From contig NZ_FTNM01000005.1 of assembly GCF_900156415.1 (NCBI RefSeq), positions 1-64,000 of the forward strand: a DNA stretch of 64,000 bases, written 5' to 3'. The notes below the pieces were generated by a model. That model had not been told where the DNA came from. It saw only the letters and a program-made list of their open reading frames with translations, and did not search any database. A program made the translations under genes and the position numbers. Positions 35,891 to 43,860 of this stretch are shown here, piece by piece (position 1 is the first letter of the stretch; each line of letters begins with the position of its first letter). The stretch is from Pontibacter lucknowensis (GTDB lineage: Bacteria; Bacteroidota; Bacteroidia; Cytophagales; Hymenobacteraceae).

Positions 35891-37051
35891 CTATACCTTG
35901 ATTAAAGCCTGTTCAATATCCTTGATCAGGTAGTCGGCATCTTCCAGTCCAATATAAAAGCGCACCAGGTTAAAGTCGAGCTTGCCTTTGTAATTCGAGC
36001 CTTTATCATAGTAAGCAGCTGCCGGGTAAATCAGGGACTCGTGTCCGCCCCAGGAAGCAGCCATGAGGAAATGCTTCAAGCTGTTGCAGAAGTTTTCAAC
36101 CTTCCCAATATCATTTGTTTTAAGCGCAATTGTAAACTGACCTGTGTTATTGCGCAACTGCTTTTTGGCCAACTCATACTGCGGATTCGATGGGTGGAAA
36201 GGATAATAGATCTTTTCGACCTGCTCCTGCTTTCCAATCCAGGCTACCACTTTTCGTGTAGTTTCGGCGACCCGCTCCATACGCACAGGAAGCGTCCGCA
36301 GGCCGCGCAAAAGCAGCCAGGCATCGTGCGGTGAAAGTATGGCTCCCAGCGTCATAAACTCCCGCTCAAATATCTTGTTGATCATGCCACGGCTGCCGCA
36401 GATCACGCCTCCCATAGTGTCGGAGTGCCCCCCGATATACTTGGTGCAGGAGTGTACGACCAGATCCACTCCCATAGCAAGCGGATTTTGATTGAGCGGC
36501 GAGGCAAAGCTATTATCGATAATGGTGCTGCAGCCATGCGCTTTGGCAAGTGCTGCAACAGCCGCTATATCCTGCAGCTCAAAGGTGAAGGAGTTGGGAC
36601 TTTCCAAATACAGCAGCCTCGTGTTGGGACGCATCGCCTTTCGGTAGTTCTCTGTGTCTGTGCCATCCACCATGGTCACCTCTACCCCAAAACGAGGCAA
36701 AAAACGGTTCATCAGCACGTTGGTCCAGCCGTAGGGTTTCTCGATGCACACCACATGGTCACCTGCCTTGAGTTGGGAGAGCACCGCAGCTGAAACGGCC
36801 GCTATTCCACTCCCAAACGCAATGGCATGCTCCGCTCCTTCCAGTGCCGCCATCTTTTTCTCGAACATGGTCACAGTGGGGTTGTTGCCACGGGTATAGA
36901 GGTAAGACTCTGCCTCGTTCAGGAGCATGCGTCGCATATCATCAACCGTTTTGCTGGCAAAATTGCTTGTCTGCAGGATGGGTGGCGCCACTGCATTGTA
37001 ATACAATTCCCGGTCTTCCCCCAATTCGTTCAGGATATAAGATAGCTCCAT
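35891..37051 (-). CDS. Cystathionine gamma-synthase/beta-lyase family PLP enzyme
   Basis: A 386-residue fold-type I PLP enzyme of the Cys/Met metabolism family. The PLP lysine is K204 in VVHSCTKYIGGHSD. Other family marks are YTRGNNPTV (tetramer and phosphate contacts), AIAFGSGIAAVSA, and IDNSFASPLNQNPL. These enzymes catalyse gamma-replacement or beta/gamma-elimination on homoserine- or cystathionine-type substrates, and close sequence motifs do not separate the activities reliably. It is a single gene with no methionine or cysteine genes nearby. Confidence 0.88.
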   Translation of the reverse strand: MELSYILNELGEDRELYYNAVAPPILQTSNFASKTVDDMRRMLLNEAESYLYTRGNNPTVTMFEKKMAALEGAEHAIAFGSGIAAVSAAVLSQLKAGDHVVCIEKPYGWTNVLMNRFLPRFGVEVTMVDGTDTENYRKAMRPNTRLLYLESPNSFTFELQDIAAVAALAKAHGCSTIIDNSFASPLNQNPLAMGVDLVVHSCTKYIGGHSDTMGGVICGSRGMINKIFEREFMTLGAILSPHDAWLLLRGLRTLPVRMERVAETTRKVVAWIGKQEQVEKIYYPFHPSNPQYELAKKQLRNNTGQFTIALKTNDIGKVENFCNSLKHFLMAASWGGHESLIYPAAAYYDKGSNYKGKLDFNLVRFYIGLEDADYLIKDIEQALIKV

Positions 37052-37317
37052 GGTACAAAGATTTGGTCCCCCTCTTGTACTCTTATTTTGAGCTCCGGGT
37101 TATTGCTGCGACCTCTCACAAATTCCTGAATTTAAAAGGCTTACCTTAAGCTATATTATACCTGAAAATGGTGCTTTTACAGCAACATGATAAGCGAAGA
37201 AAATATTTTTCACAACCACCGCATAAGTCATTGATAATCAATTAAATAAATTCACAAAAACCTTGTATTTATAAACAAAAATTGCAACTGTTAGCAGGTC
37301 AGAAATGTTGTAAATAC

Positions 37318-38346
37318 ATGAAAGAGAAAGAAGAAGAAAACATCATATCTATGTATCCGGAAGAGCAGAAACAGCTCGACAAGGAATGGTATAAATCTAT
37401 TCCGGCGCAGGTGTTTCTGAACTATTTTTTCGCGATCAATTACCACCTGAACCACTACGAAGGTATGGGGCTGCAGCAGTTGGCTTTCTTTAGGGAAGTA
37501 CCTGCCGAGCTCTCCGAAGAAGATGTGGAAGCAGTCAAAAAACTTTTGCTGAACAGCTGGAATACAGAGTATGCTTTGCGTACTACGGCAGAGCTGGGTG
37601 ACGAGAGCTATATCCGAAATGCCCTGCACTGGACTTTCCCACAGGCTTACTATACCGTGTTTGCGAGCTTGCAGGCATTCCTGCATACTCGCCAGATCAA
37701 GACCAGCAACGAGACCCTGGTAATGCGCGAAGCAGGTCGCCTGATCGTGAAGAATGCCTATCCGCAGGCGATGAGCTTCTACGCATCCGGGCACTACGAT
37801 GACTTCCGAATTAACCGTTTGCCACTGGCACACTACAAGCCGGGCTTGCAGATTGCCGGCAAAGAGCTTGAGGCACAGTCGCAAATCGGTCAGTTTCTGC
37901 GCACAACTCGTCGCATGAAGGCTAAAGCGGTACGGCAACAGGTACAGGGCAATGCATCAACGGCTATTCGCAGCAATCGCACGGGCGAAGTGCTTCAGAA
38001 ATTCGGTCCGCAGCATTGGCAGCAACTGACCTGGCGCATGGGTTATACCACCCTGTTTGACCTGCTGGCCAGACTGCGCATCTCCAACTCACATCGCGAA
38101 ATAGAGCGCTTCGTGCAGGCCGAGATCGATTTCAGGCTGTTCCACGAGTCGTTGCTCGATATAGTGAGCTACCTTAATGGCATACATGAGTGCTATGTGG
38201 CGCAGGCCATGAGTCTGCAGCAGTATGAGGCCTTTGTGCAGGAACTGCCAGCCTATCTGCAAAACTCCTTTGTGGCAGCCAGGCTGCAGGACAAAGTAAA
38301 ACCGCTTTTACAGGACGACGAGCAGCAACTCCGCACAGCTGCGTAA
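37318..38346 (+). CDS. Protein of unknown function, mostly helical
   Basis: A 342-residue cytosolic protein with no signal peptide and no motif I can assign. The first 40 residues are charged (MKEKEEENIISMYPEEQKQLDKEWYK). Aromatic-rich helices follow (VFLNYFFAINYHLNHYEGMG; ALHWTFPQAYYTVFASLQAFLHTRQ), then a basic region around 200-235 and a helical C-terminus. The ATG at 37318 is used; an in-frame ATG at 37351 is possible. A 266-bp gap precedes it and a good terminator follows, so it is expressed alone. It may be a cargo or strain-specific gene. Confidence 0.6.
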   Translation: MKEKEEENIISMYPEEQKQLDKEWYKSIPAQVFLNYFFAINYHLNHYEGMGLQQLAFFREVPAELSEEDVEAVKKLLLNSWNTEYALRTTAELGDESYIRNALHWTFPQAYYTVFASLQAFLHTRQIKTSNETLVMREAGRLIVKNAYPQAMSFYASGHYDDFRINRLPLAHYKPGLQIAGKELEAQSQIGQFLRTTRRMKAKAVRQQVQGNASTAIRSNRTGEVLQKFGPQHWQQLTWRMGYTTLFDLLARLRISNSHREIERFVQAEIDFRLFHESLLDIVSYLNGIHECYVAQAMSLQQYEAFVQELPAYLQNSFVAARLQDKVKPLLQDDEQQLRTAA

Positions 38347-38374
38347 GTCCGATTTGTTCTACTACATATATGGG

Positions 38375-38409
38375 AGCCCCGGCAGGTTTTGCTTGCCGGG
38401 GCTTTTTTT
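38375..38409 (+). terminator. Intrinsic terminator after the unknown helical gene
   Basis: AGCCCCGGCA / TGCCGGGGCT, a 10-bp stem with a 9-nt loop and a T7 tract. Confidence 0.9.
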
Positions 38410-38560
38410 ATCAGGATTTTCAGCGTCCGGAAGGATATACAGGATTGAGCTGTCTTTGGTAACTAACCTTTAACAATCAGTAATTAACCTTTTAAAAGCT
38501 GCCGATTATTTAGCAATTTTGCAGTTTATATATAACAGTCACATTTAGTACTAAAATCGC

Positions 38561-40087
38561 ATGCAACTCAGCGAACAGGAACTACGCAGACGCCACGAGC
38601 GCGAAGAGCTGGAGAAAATGGGCATCAACCCATATCCATCCGAAACATTTGAAGTGACGGCCACGGCCAAAGAGATAAAGGAGAATTTCGATAAGGAGAA
38701 GAACAACTACCAGGAAGTAACCCTGGCTGGTCGTTTGATGAGTCGCCGCGTGATGGGCAAAGCCTCGTTTGCTGAGCTGATGGACAGCACGGGTCGCATC
38801 CAGATCTATGTATCACGCGATGACATTGCACCAGGCGAGAACAAGGACATGTACAACACCGTGTTCAAGAAGATGCTCGACATCGGTGACTTCATCGGCA
38901 TCAAAGGATACGCTTTTGTCACGCAGGTAGGCGAGATCTCGGTACACGTGACGGAATTGAAAGTACTGACGAAGTCACTTCGCCCATTGCCTATTGTGAA
39001 GCGTGAGATCGACGAGAACGGCAACGAGATCGTGCACGACGGTTTTACGGATCCGGAGCTGCGTTACCGTCAGCGTTACGTGGACCTGATCGTGAACCCG
39101 CATGTGCGTGAGACTTTTAAGAAGCGTACACAGCTGGTGAGCACCATGCGTAACTTCCTTGCTGAAAAAGGTTACCTGGAAGTAGAAACGCCGATTCTGC
39201 AGCCTATACACGGCGGTGCTGCGGCTCGTCCGTTCAAGACGCACCACAACACACTGGATATGACGCTATACCTGCGCATTGCCAATGAGCTATACCTGAA
39301 GCGCCTCATCGTAGGTGGATTCGACGGTGTGTTTGAGTTTGCCAAGGACTTCCGTAATGAGGGTATGAGCCGTTTCCACAACCCGGAGTTTACGGTGATG
39401 GAGCTGTACGTTACCTACAAGGACTACAACTGGATGATGGATCTGGTAGAGGAGATGGTAGAAAAAGTGGCCCTTGCTCTGCACGGTAAAACAGAAGTAC
39501 AGGTTGGCGAAAACCTGATCAACTTTGCCCGTCCATGGAAGCGCTACACCATGTACGAAGCCATTGAGCACTTCACGAAGATCGACATCTCGAACATGGA
39601 AGAACCGGAGCTTCGCCAGGCGGCGCAGCAATTGGGCATTCATGTGGACCCAACCATGGGCAAAGCCAAAATCATTGATGAGATATTCGGGGAGACGGCA
39701 GAGCCTAACCTGATACAGCCGACTTTCATCACAGATTACCCTGTGGAGATGAGCCCGCTTGCCAAGAAGCACCGCGACAAGCCAGGTTTGGTGGAGCGTT
39801 TCGAGGCCATCTGTAATGGCAAAGAAATCTGTAATGCCTTCTCGGAGCTGAATGACCCGGTTGATCAGCGTGCCCGCTTTGAGGAGCAGCTGGAACTGGC
39901 AAAACGCGGTGACGTGGAGGCCATGGCCCTGGACGAAGACTTCCTGCGTGCCCTGGAATACGGTATGCCACCAACCGCTGGCTTGGGTGTAGGTATAGAT
40001 CGCCTGACCATGATCATGACAAACTCTAACTCCATTCAGGATGTGCTGTTCTTCCCACAAATGAAGCCAGAGAGAAGAGAAGAATAA
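38561..40087 (+). CDS. lysS: Lysyl-tRNA synthetase (class II)
   Basis: A 508-residue class IIb aminoacyl-tRNA synthetase. The N-terminal OB-fold anticodon-binding domain covers about 55-150 ([32 protein letters not shown]). Motif 1 is near [18 protein letters not shown], motif 2 is [18 protein letters not shown], and motif 3 is [13 protein letters not shown] near the C-terminus. A longer insert with [16 protein letters not shown] precedes motif 3. Length is normal. It has no T-box or other leader element. A very strong bidirectional hairpin follows the stop. Confidence 0.97.
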   Translation: MQLSEQELRRRHEREELEKMGINPYPSETFEVTATAKEIKENFDKEKNNYQEVTLAGRLMSRRVMGKASFAELMDSTGRIQIYVSRDDIAPGENKDMYNTVFKKMLDIGDFIGIKGYAFVTQVGEISVHVTELKVLTKSLRPLPIVKREIDENGNEIVHDGFTDPELRYRQRYVDLIVNPHVRETFKKRTQLVSTMRNFLAEKGYLEVETPILQPIHGGAAARPFKTHHNTLDMTLYLRIANELYLKRLIVGGFDGVFEFAKDFRNEGMSRFHNPEFTVMELYVTYKDYNWMMDLVEEMVEKVALALHGKTEVQVGENLINFARPWKRYTMYEAIEHFTKIDISNMEEPELRQAAQQLGIHVDPTMGKAKIIDEIFGETAEPNLIQPTFITDYPVEMSPLAKKHRDKPGLVERFEAICNGKEICNAFSELNDPVDQRARFEEQLELAKRGDVEAMALDEDFLRALEYGMPPTAGLGVGIDRLTMIMTNSNSIQDVLFFPQMKPERREE

Positions 40088-40100
40088 AAGTTAATTTTCC

Positions 40101-40149
40101 ATAAAACAGAAATGGCCCGCTATACCTTAGCGGGCCATTTCTGTTTTAT
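40101..40149. terminator. 22-bp perfect bidirectional terminator, lysS / YtxH gene
   Basis: Arms 40101-40122 and 40128-40149 are perfectly complementary over 22 bp with a 5-nt loop. The centre reads GCTATACCTTAGC and so contains the genome-wide TATACCT word. It ends the two convergent genes. Confidence 0.9.
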
Positions 40150-40162
40150 GCTTATCTTCTTT

Positions 40163-40642
40163 CTATAGCTTTTCCTCGCCTGAAATTCTATCCTTCACTT
40201 TGTCCGTGGCATCTTTCAGGCTTTCTTCTTTTCCGACCCAGGAGTCAATTTTGGTCTTACCAGCACCTAACTTCTCGTTGATGCCGCGGCCTACCCAGGC
40301 GGCGGAGTCTGACAGGCGGCGACGGGTAATGCGGCCACTGTCGGGTGCCATGAGTATACCTGCCAGCACTCCTACGCTGGCGCCGGCGAGCAAGCCCATG
40401 GCGACCCCCAAGGTCCCGCTGCTCTCATCATGCGAGCTGGAAGACGATGACCTGCGACTACCGCTGCTATACGCTGTACGTTGCTGCATTTTCGGCTGGT
40501 GCTTCGGCTCCCGCACAGAGGAGTGCGTTACATTTCCGCTCGTTTCTCTACCCACATGACTATTGGTAGACGATGATCTTGGGTTGTTGCTGTATGTACT
40601 TTTTGCCTCTCCCAGGCTGCTGTAATCCATTTTCGTTCTCAT
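40163..40642 (-). CDS. YtxH-domain protein with Ser-rich N-terminus
   Basis: A 159-residue protein. Residues 1-75 are a disordered Ser/Gln/Arg-rich region. Residues 76-100 are a glycine-rich hydrophobic helix (GVAMGLLAGASVGVLAGILMAPDSG), the hallmark of the YtxH general-stress family. A charged helical tail (residues 100-159) follows. It is the first of three YtxH-type genes in a row on this strand. The function of the family is unknown; genes are often induced by stress. It may insert in the membrane by the single hydrophobic segment. Confidence 0.83.
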   Translation of the reverse strand: MRTKMDYSSLGEAKSTYSNNPRSSSTNSHVGRETSGNVTHSSVREPKHQPKMQQRTAYSSGSRRSSSSSSHDESSGTLGVAMGLLAGASVGVLAGILMAPDSGRITRRRLSDSAAWVGRGINEKLGAGKTKIDSWVGKEESLKDATDKVKDRISGEEKL

Positions 40643-40756
40643 AGTTTGCTTTGGTTTTATTGTGAATTCTATTGCGCGAAATATTATACTCTTTAAAATA
40701 ATAACGGGAGTAAAGTCCTAAGGTTAGCGCTGATCAAATCAGTAGCATCCAAAAAC

Positions 40757-40787
40757 AAAGGCCTGTTCCGGTATGGAACAGGCCTTT
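40757..40787 (-). terminator. Intrinsic terminator of the second YtxH gene
   Basis: AAAGGCCTGTTCC / GGAACAGGCCTTT, a perfect 13-bp stem with a 5-nt loop. The minus strand continues TTTGTTTTTGG. Confidence 0.85.
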
Positions 40788-40888
40788 CGCCTTCACAAAG
40801 CTTGTTTCCACCTCAGCGGGCACACGTGCCCCAGGAACAAGCCAAGTTTAAGTATACGTTTTGAATGGGCTATGCCCGGTGTGGCAGG

Positions 40889-41236
40889 TTATACGTTTGT
40901 TACAGTAGAGCCACCAGCATTTGTGCTGCCAGATGTACCAGTAGTAGAGCCGGTTGAGCCGGTTGAACCAGCTGATGAAGACGAACTGCCACCAGTGTTA
41001 CCGCCTTCTTTATTGGCGCTGCCCATTTTGCTCATGGCCTCGTTGCTCATGTTTTTGATTTCGTCAAGGCCAGTCTGCAGGTTCTTCTCAAGATCTTTGC
41101 TTAGTTTGTTAGCCCACTTCTTGATACCGGTTCTGGTGTGTTCACCTGTGTCTGGAGCCATCAATAAGCCTGCAATTACACCAGCGCTAGCGCCTGCCAA
41201 CAGTGCAAGCATGATCTTTCCGCTATTATCTTTCAT
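40889..41236 (-). CDS. YtxH-domain protein with Gly/Ser/Thr tail
   Basis: A 115-residue YtxH protein. The hydrophobic helix starts near residue 8 (IMLALLAGASAGVIAGLLMAPDTGEHTR). An amphipathic charged helix follows (about 35-70). The last 40 residues are a low-complexity Gly/Ser/Thr run (GSTGSTGSTTGTSGSTNAGGS). Its start aligns exactly with that of the third copy (MKDNSGKIMLALLAG versus MNDEKGKILLATLAG). It has its own terminator and probably its own promoter in the 180-bp upstream gap. Confidence 0.85.
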   Translation of the reverse strand: MKDNSGKIMLALLAGASAGVIAGLLMAPDTGEHTRTGIKKWANKLSKDLEKNLQTGLDEIKNMSNEAMSKMGSANKEGGNTGGSSSSSAGSTGSTGSTTGTSGSTNAGGSTVTNV

Positions 41237-41366
41237 AGTTCTGTTTATTATAAATTGTTGGATTTGGTTTCTTTAATATTAGCTATTGCCCTAATAACGA
41301 CGAAGCTATGTATTAAGTTATAACTATACTACAGTTTTATGTTGTAGTGCATCTAAATAACGAAAA

Positions 41367-41396
41367 AAAGCTCAGCAAAACACTTTGCTGAGCTTT
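41367..41396 (-). terminator. Intrinsic terminator of the YtxH-CsbD gene
   Basis: AAAGCTCAGCAAA / TTTGCTGAGCTTT, a perfect 13-bp stem with a 4-nt loop. The minus strand continues TTTTCG after the stem. Confidence 0.85.
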
Positions 41397-41416
41397 AAAT
41401 TATGTTCCGTATTCTC

Positions 41417-41806
41417 TTACAAGTCTCTGATCACCTTCATGATCTCATTTTTGGTTTTGCCCAGTTTCTGCTGCAAACGTCCAAACAATTCGTCTTCCTG
41501 CCCTTCCACATAAGTCAGGTCATCATCGGTCAGGTCAGCGTAGTTTTTCTTCAACTGCCCCTTTACATCATCCCAGGATCCGCGCATAATCAGGCTGCTC
41601 CCATCATCGGTCACCTTGTTGCGTTCCAGCTTATCCATAAAGTTCTTGACAGTACGCTCCACGTCATCGCTTACTTTGGTGAGCGTTTTTTTCAGGCTAT
41701 CGCGTGTGTCCAGGCCATTGTTTGGGGCAAGTAGTACACCGGCTACTACACCGGCTCCAATACCGGCCAGTGTGGCCAGCAGAATTTTTCCTTTTTCGTC
41801 GTTCAT
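41417..41806 (-). CDS. YtxH helix fused to CsbD-like domain
   Basis: A 129-residue protein from the ATG at 41806; an ATG at 41818 would add four residues. The N-terminal YtxH hydrophobic segment (KILLATLAGIGAGVVAGVLLAPNNG) is followed by a helix to about 65. A CsbD-like block comes next (RGSWDDVKGQLKKNYADLTDDDLTYVEGQEDELFGRLQQKLGKTKNEI). CsbD is a small stress protein controlled by general stress responses. The fusion joins two stress families of unknown activity in one chain. It is the third YtxH gene in this cluster. Confidence 0.83.
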   Translation of the reverse strand: MNDEKGKILLATLAGIGAGVVAGVLLAPNNGLDTRDSLKKTLTKVSDDVERTVKNFMDKLERNKVTDDGSSLIMRGSWDDVKGQLKKNYADLTDDDLTYVEGQEDELFGRLQQKLGKTKNEIMKVIRDL

Positions 41807-41945
41807 GTTGTTTATCATTTTCAGGTACTGTTTATTTGATAAGGCGTAGCTCCTTCAGAATAGAAAGCATGGTCCTTATACCTGTATCTCGTTTAATTTA
41901 CGTTCCAATACATACGGGTTGCTGCATACTTAGTTTGCAAGCCCT

Positions 41946-41953
41946 TATCTTTG
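41946..41953 (+). promoter_or_regulatory. -7 box of the Kazal lipoprotein gene
   Basis: TATCTTTG matches TAnnTTTG, 66 nt before the ATG at 42020. A TTG at 41919-41921 is the nearest -33 candidate, with a spacer somewhat longer than usual. Confidence 0.45.
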
Positions 41954-42019
41954 CATACTAGTGTTTCTATTCTCTTTCTATTCAGTAGCACGTATAAAAC
42001 AACAATAAAATAAAACCTT

Positions 42020-42250
42020 ATGAAAAAGACAGCCCTGGCATTAGCCTTCCTGGCTATGGGAACCCTTTACTCCTGCAAAAACAGCGAAATAGCCTGTATT
42101 GACCAATCCAAGATCAACCCTGACCAGATGTGCACTATGCAATATGACCCCGTGTGCGGCTGCGACGGCAAAACTTACGGCAATGCCTGTGAGGCTGATC
42201 GTGCCGGCGTGACTTCTTACACCAAAGGCGAGTGCCCTGACAAATCCTAA
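42020..42250 (+). CDS. Kazal-type protease inhibitor lipoprotein
   Basis: A 76-residue lipoprotein. The signal peptide ends in LYSC (Cys19). The mature part carries a compact Kazal domain with six further cysteines: [15 protein letters not shown], then [23 protein letters not shown] and [18 protein letters not shown] is the family signature. Kazal domains bind and block serine proteases. A surface inhibitor could protect envelope proteins from the cell's own or foreign proteases. It is followed 17 bp later by the cupin gene on the same strand. Confidence 0.92.
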   Translation: MKKTALALAFLAMGTLYSCKNSEIACIDQSKINPDQMCTMQYDPVCGCDGKTYGNACEADRAGVTSYTKGECPDKS

Positions 42251-42267
42251 GCTATACCTGCCAGCCT

Positions 42268-42639
42268 ATGTCTGAGAAAAAATACTTCAAACAAACCAAG
42301 CCTTTTCGGGTACCTACCACCGACGGTAAGCTGATAGAAGAGCATTTCGGCAAAGCCTCTACCCATACCAGCGCCTTCAGCGTCGCGCATATGGTAGCCC
42401 CGCCGCACTGGGGGGAGCCGCATCAGACGCCGGAGTTCGACGAGATCACGATCGTGCTACGCGGCCGCAAGCTGATTGAGATTGACGGGGAGGAAGTGGT
42501 AGTGGAAGCCGGTGAGTCCATCCTGATCAAAGCAGGTGCCCGCATTCGTTACTCCAATCCTTACGATGAGGAGACTGAATACTGGTCTGTATGCGTACCT
42601 GCGTTTGACTTTACCAAAGTGAATCGCGAGGATGCATAA
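42268..42639 (+). CDS. Cupin-domain protein
   Basis: A 123-residue single cupin beta-barrel. Residues 45-70 (APPHWGEPHQTPEFDEITIVLRGRKLIEIDGEE) form the first cupin motif, with H/E ligands, and VVEAGESILIKAGARIRYSNPYDEETEYWSVCVPAF the second. The substrate is unknown. The motif resembles a sugar or ethanolamine-utilisation cupin only in a general way. It is close behind the Kazal gene and may share its transcript. Confidence 0.82.
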   Translation: MSEKKYFKQTKPFRVPTTDGKLIEEHFGKASTHTSAFSVAHMVAPPHWGEPHQTPEFDEITIVLRGRKLIEIDGEEVVVEAGESILIKAGARIRYSNPYDEETEYWSVCVPAFDFTKVNREDA

Positions 42640-42753
42640 TGCCGAGGTGTGGCGATGGGGCGCCTTAGGAGCTCCACGAGTATAACCCTGCCACCTGACG
42701 ATCTAAACTATCTCTTACCTCACTTCAGATCGTTCAGAAAAGTATATCAAAAA

Positions 42754-42782
42754 AGCCCCTGGCACACTTAGTACCAGGGGCT
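42754..42782 (-). terminator. Intrinsic terminator of fabI
   Basis: AGCCCCTGG / CCAGGGGCT, a 9-bp stem with an 11-nt loop. On the minus strand TTTTTTGATAT follows. Confidence 0.85.
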
Positions 42783-42840
42783 CTTCATATTTCAGAGCAT
42801 GTCAGATCTATTTTAAATCTCCAGATCTTCAAATCTGGAA

Positions 42841-43659
42841 TTAAGACTGCTTATTAATCATCTCCACCACATCTTCAGAGATGCCCATGGCAGAGAAGCC
42901 GCCGTCGTGCATCAGGTTCTGCATGGTCACCATACGGGTCAGGTCAGAGAACAGGGTGATACAGTAGTCTGCGCAAGACTCAGCAGAGGCGTTGCCTAGT
43001 GGAGACATCTTGTCAGCATAGTCATAGAAAGCGTCGAAACCTCCTACACCTGTACCAGCGGTCGTCTTGGTCGGTGACTGCGACACTGTGTTCACACGTA
43101 CCTTATTCAGCTTGCCCAGGCGGTAGCCATAGTTACGCGCAATAGACTCAAGCACAGCCTTTGCATGTGACATGTCAGTATAATCAGGGAACACACGCTG
43201 CGCCGCGATATACGAAAGCGCTACGATAGAACCCCACTCATTCATGGCGTTCTGCTTCTCAGCTACGTGCATCACCTTGTGGAAAGAAATGGCTGAGATG
43301 TCCAGCGTCTTCAGGAACCAGTCGTAGTTCAGGTCGCCGTAAGACTTGCCTTTACGGATGTTCGGGCTTGAGCCGATTGAGTGCAGCACGAAGTCGATCT
43401 TACCGCCTAAAATTTCCTGAGCTTTTGTAAACAGGTTTTCCAGATCCTCAACAGAAGTAGCGTCGGCAGGTATAACCTGAGCGTTGCAAGCTTCAGCCAG
43501 CTTGTTGATCTCACCCATACGCATTGCGATCGGGGCATTTGTCAGCACAAACTCAGCACCCTCTTCATGGGCACGCATCGCAACTTTCCAGGCGATAGAC
43601 TTCTCGTCAAGCGCTCCGAAAATGATTCCTTTCTTTCCTTTAAGCAGATTGTAAGACAT
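42841..43659 (-). CDS. fabI: Enoyl-[acyl-carrier-protein] reductase, NADH
   Basis: A 272-residue short-chain dehydrogenase that reduces enoyl-ACP in the last step of each fatty-acid elongation cycle. The modified nucleotide motif GALDEKSIAW (about 15-24) is typical of FabI. The catalytic pair is Y160 and K167 (YTDMSHAK, Y-x6-K), with the second conserved Y150. QSPTKTTAGTGVGGF contains the substrate loop. It is the classical triclosan/isoniazid target family. It ends the minus-strand block that starts at bamD, but a 201-bp gap to recN suggests its own promoter. Confidence 0.95.
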   Translation of the reverse strand: MSYNLLKGKKGIIFGALDEKSIAWKVAMRAHEEGAEFVLTNAPIAMRMGEINKLAEACNAQVIPADATSVEDLENLFTKAQEILGGKIDFVLHSIGSSPNIRKGKSYGDLNYDWFLKTLDISAISFHKVMHVAEKQNAMNEWGSIVALSYIAAQRVFPDYTDMSHAKAVLESIARNYGYRLGKLNKVRVNTVSQSPTKTTAGTGVGGFDAFYDYADKMSPLGNASAESCADYCITLFSDLTRMVTMQNLMHDGGFSAMGISEDVVEMINKQS

Positions 43660-43860
43660 GTATTTGTCAGGTTAATGTTTCACATTTTCAGGATTTCTGC
43701 CAGCCAGGTATAGCCAGCAGAAATCAGGCAGCAATATAGCAATAACTAGGTATAACTCAAGTTAAGATCGGCCATCATTCACACAAGCCCATTTCTCCGT
43801 TAGCCCCCTCTCCTATTTTAGGTATGCGGCCCTGAGCAAAGAAGCGACATTGAGTGTATA

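Noticed and set aside
38347..38560. T-box or other leader control of lysS
   Set aside because: No specifier hairpin or T-box sequence was seen; only a terminator of the previous gene and an AT-rich promoter region.
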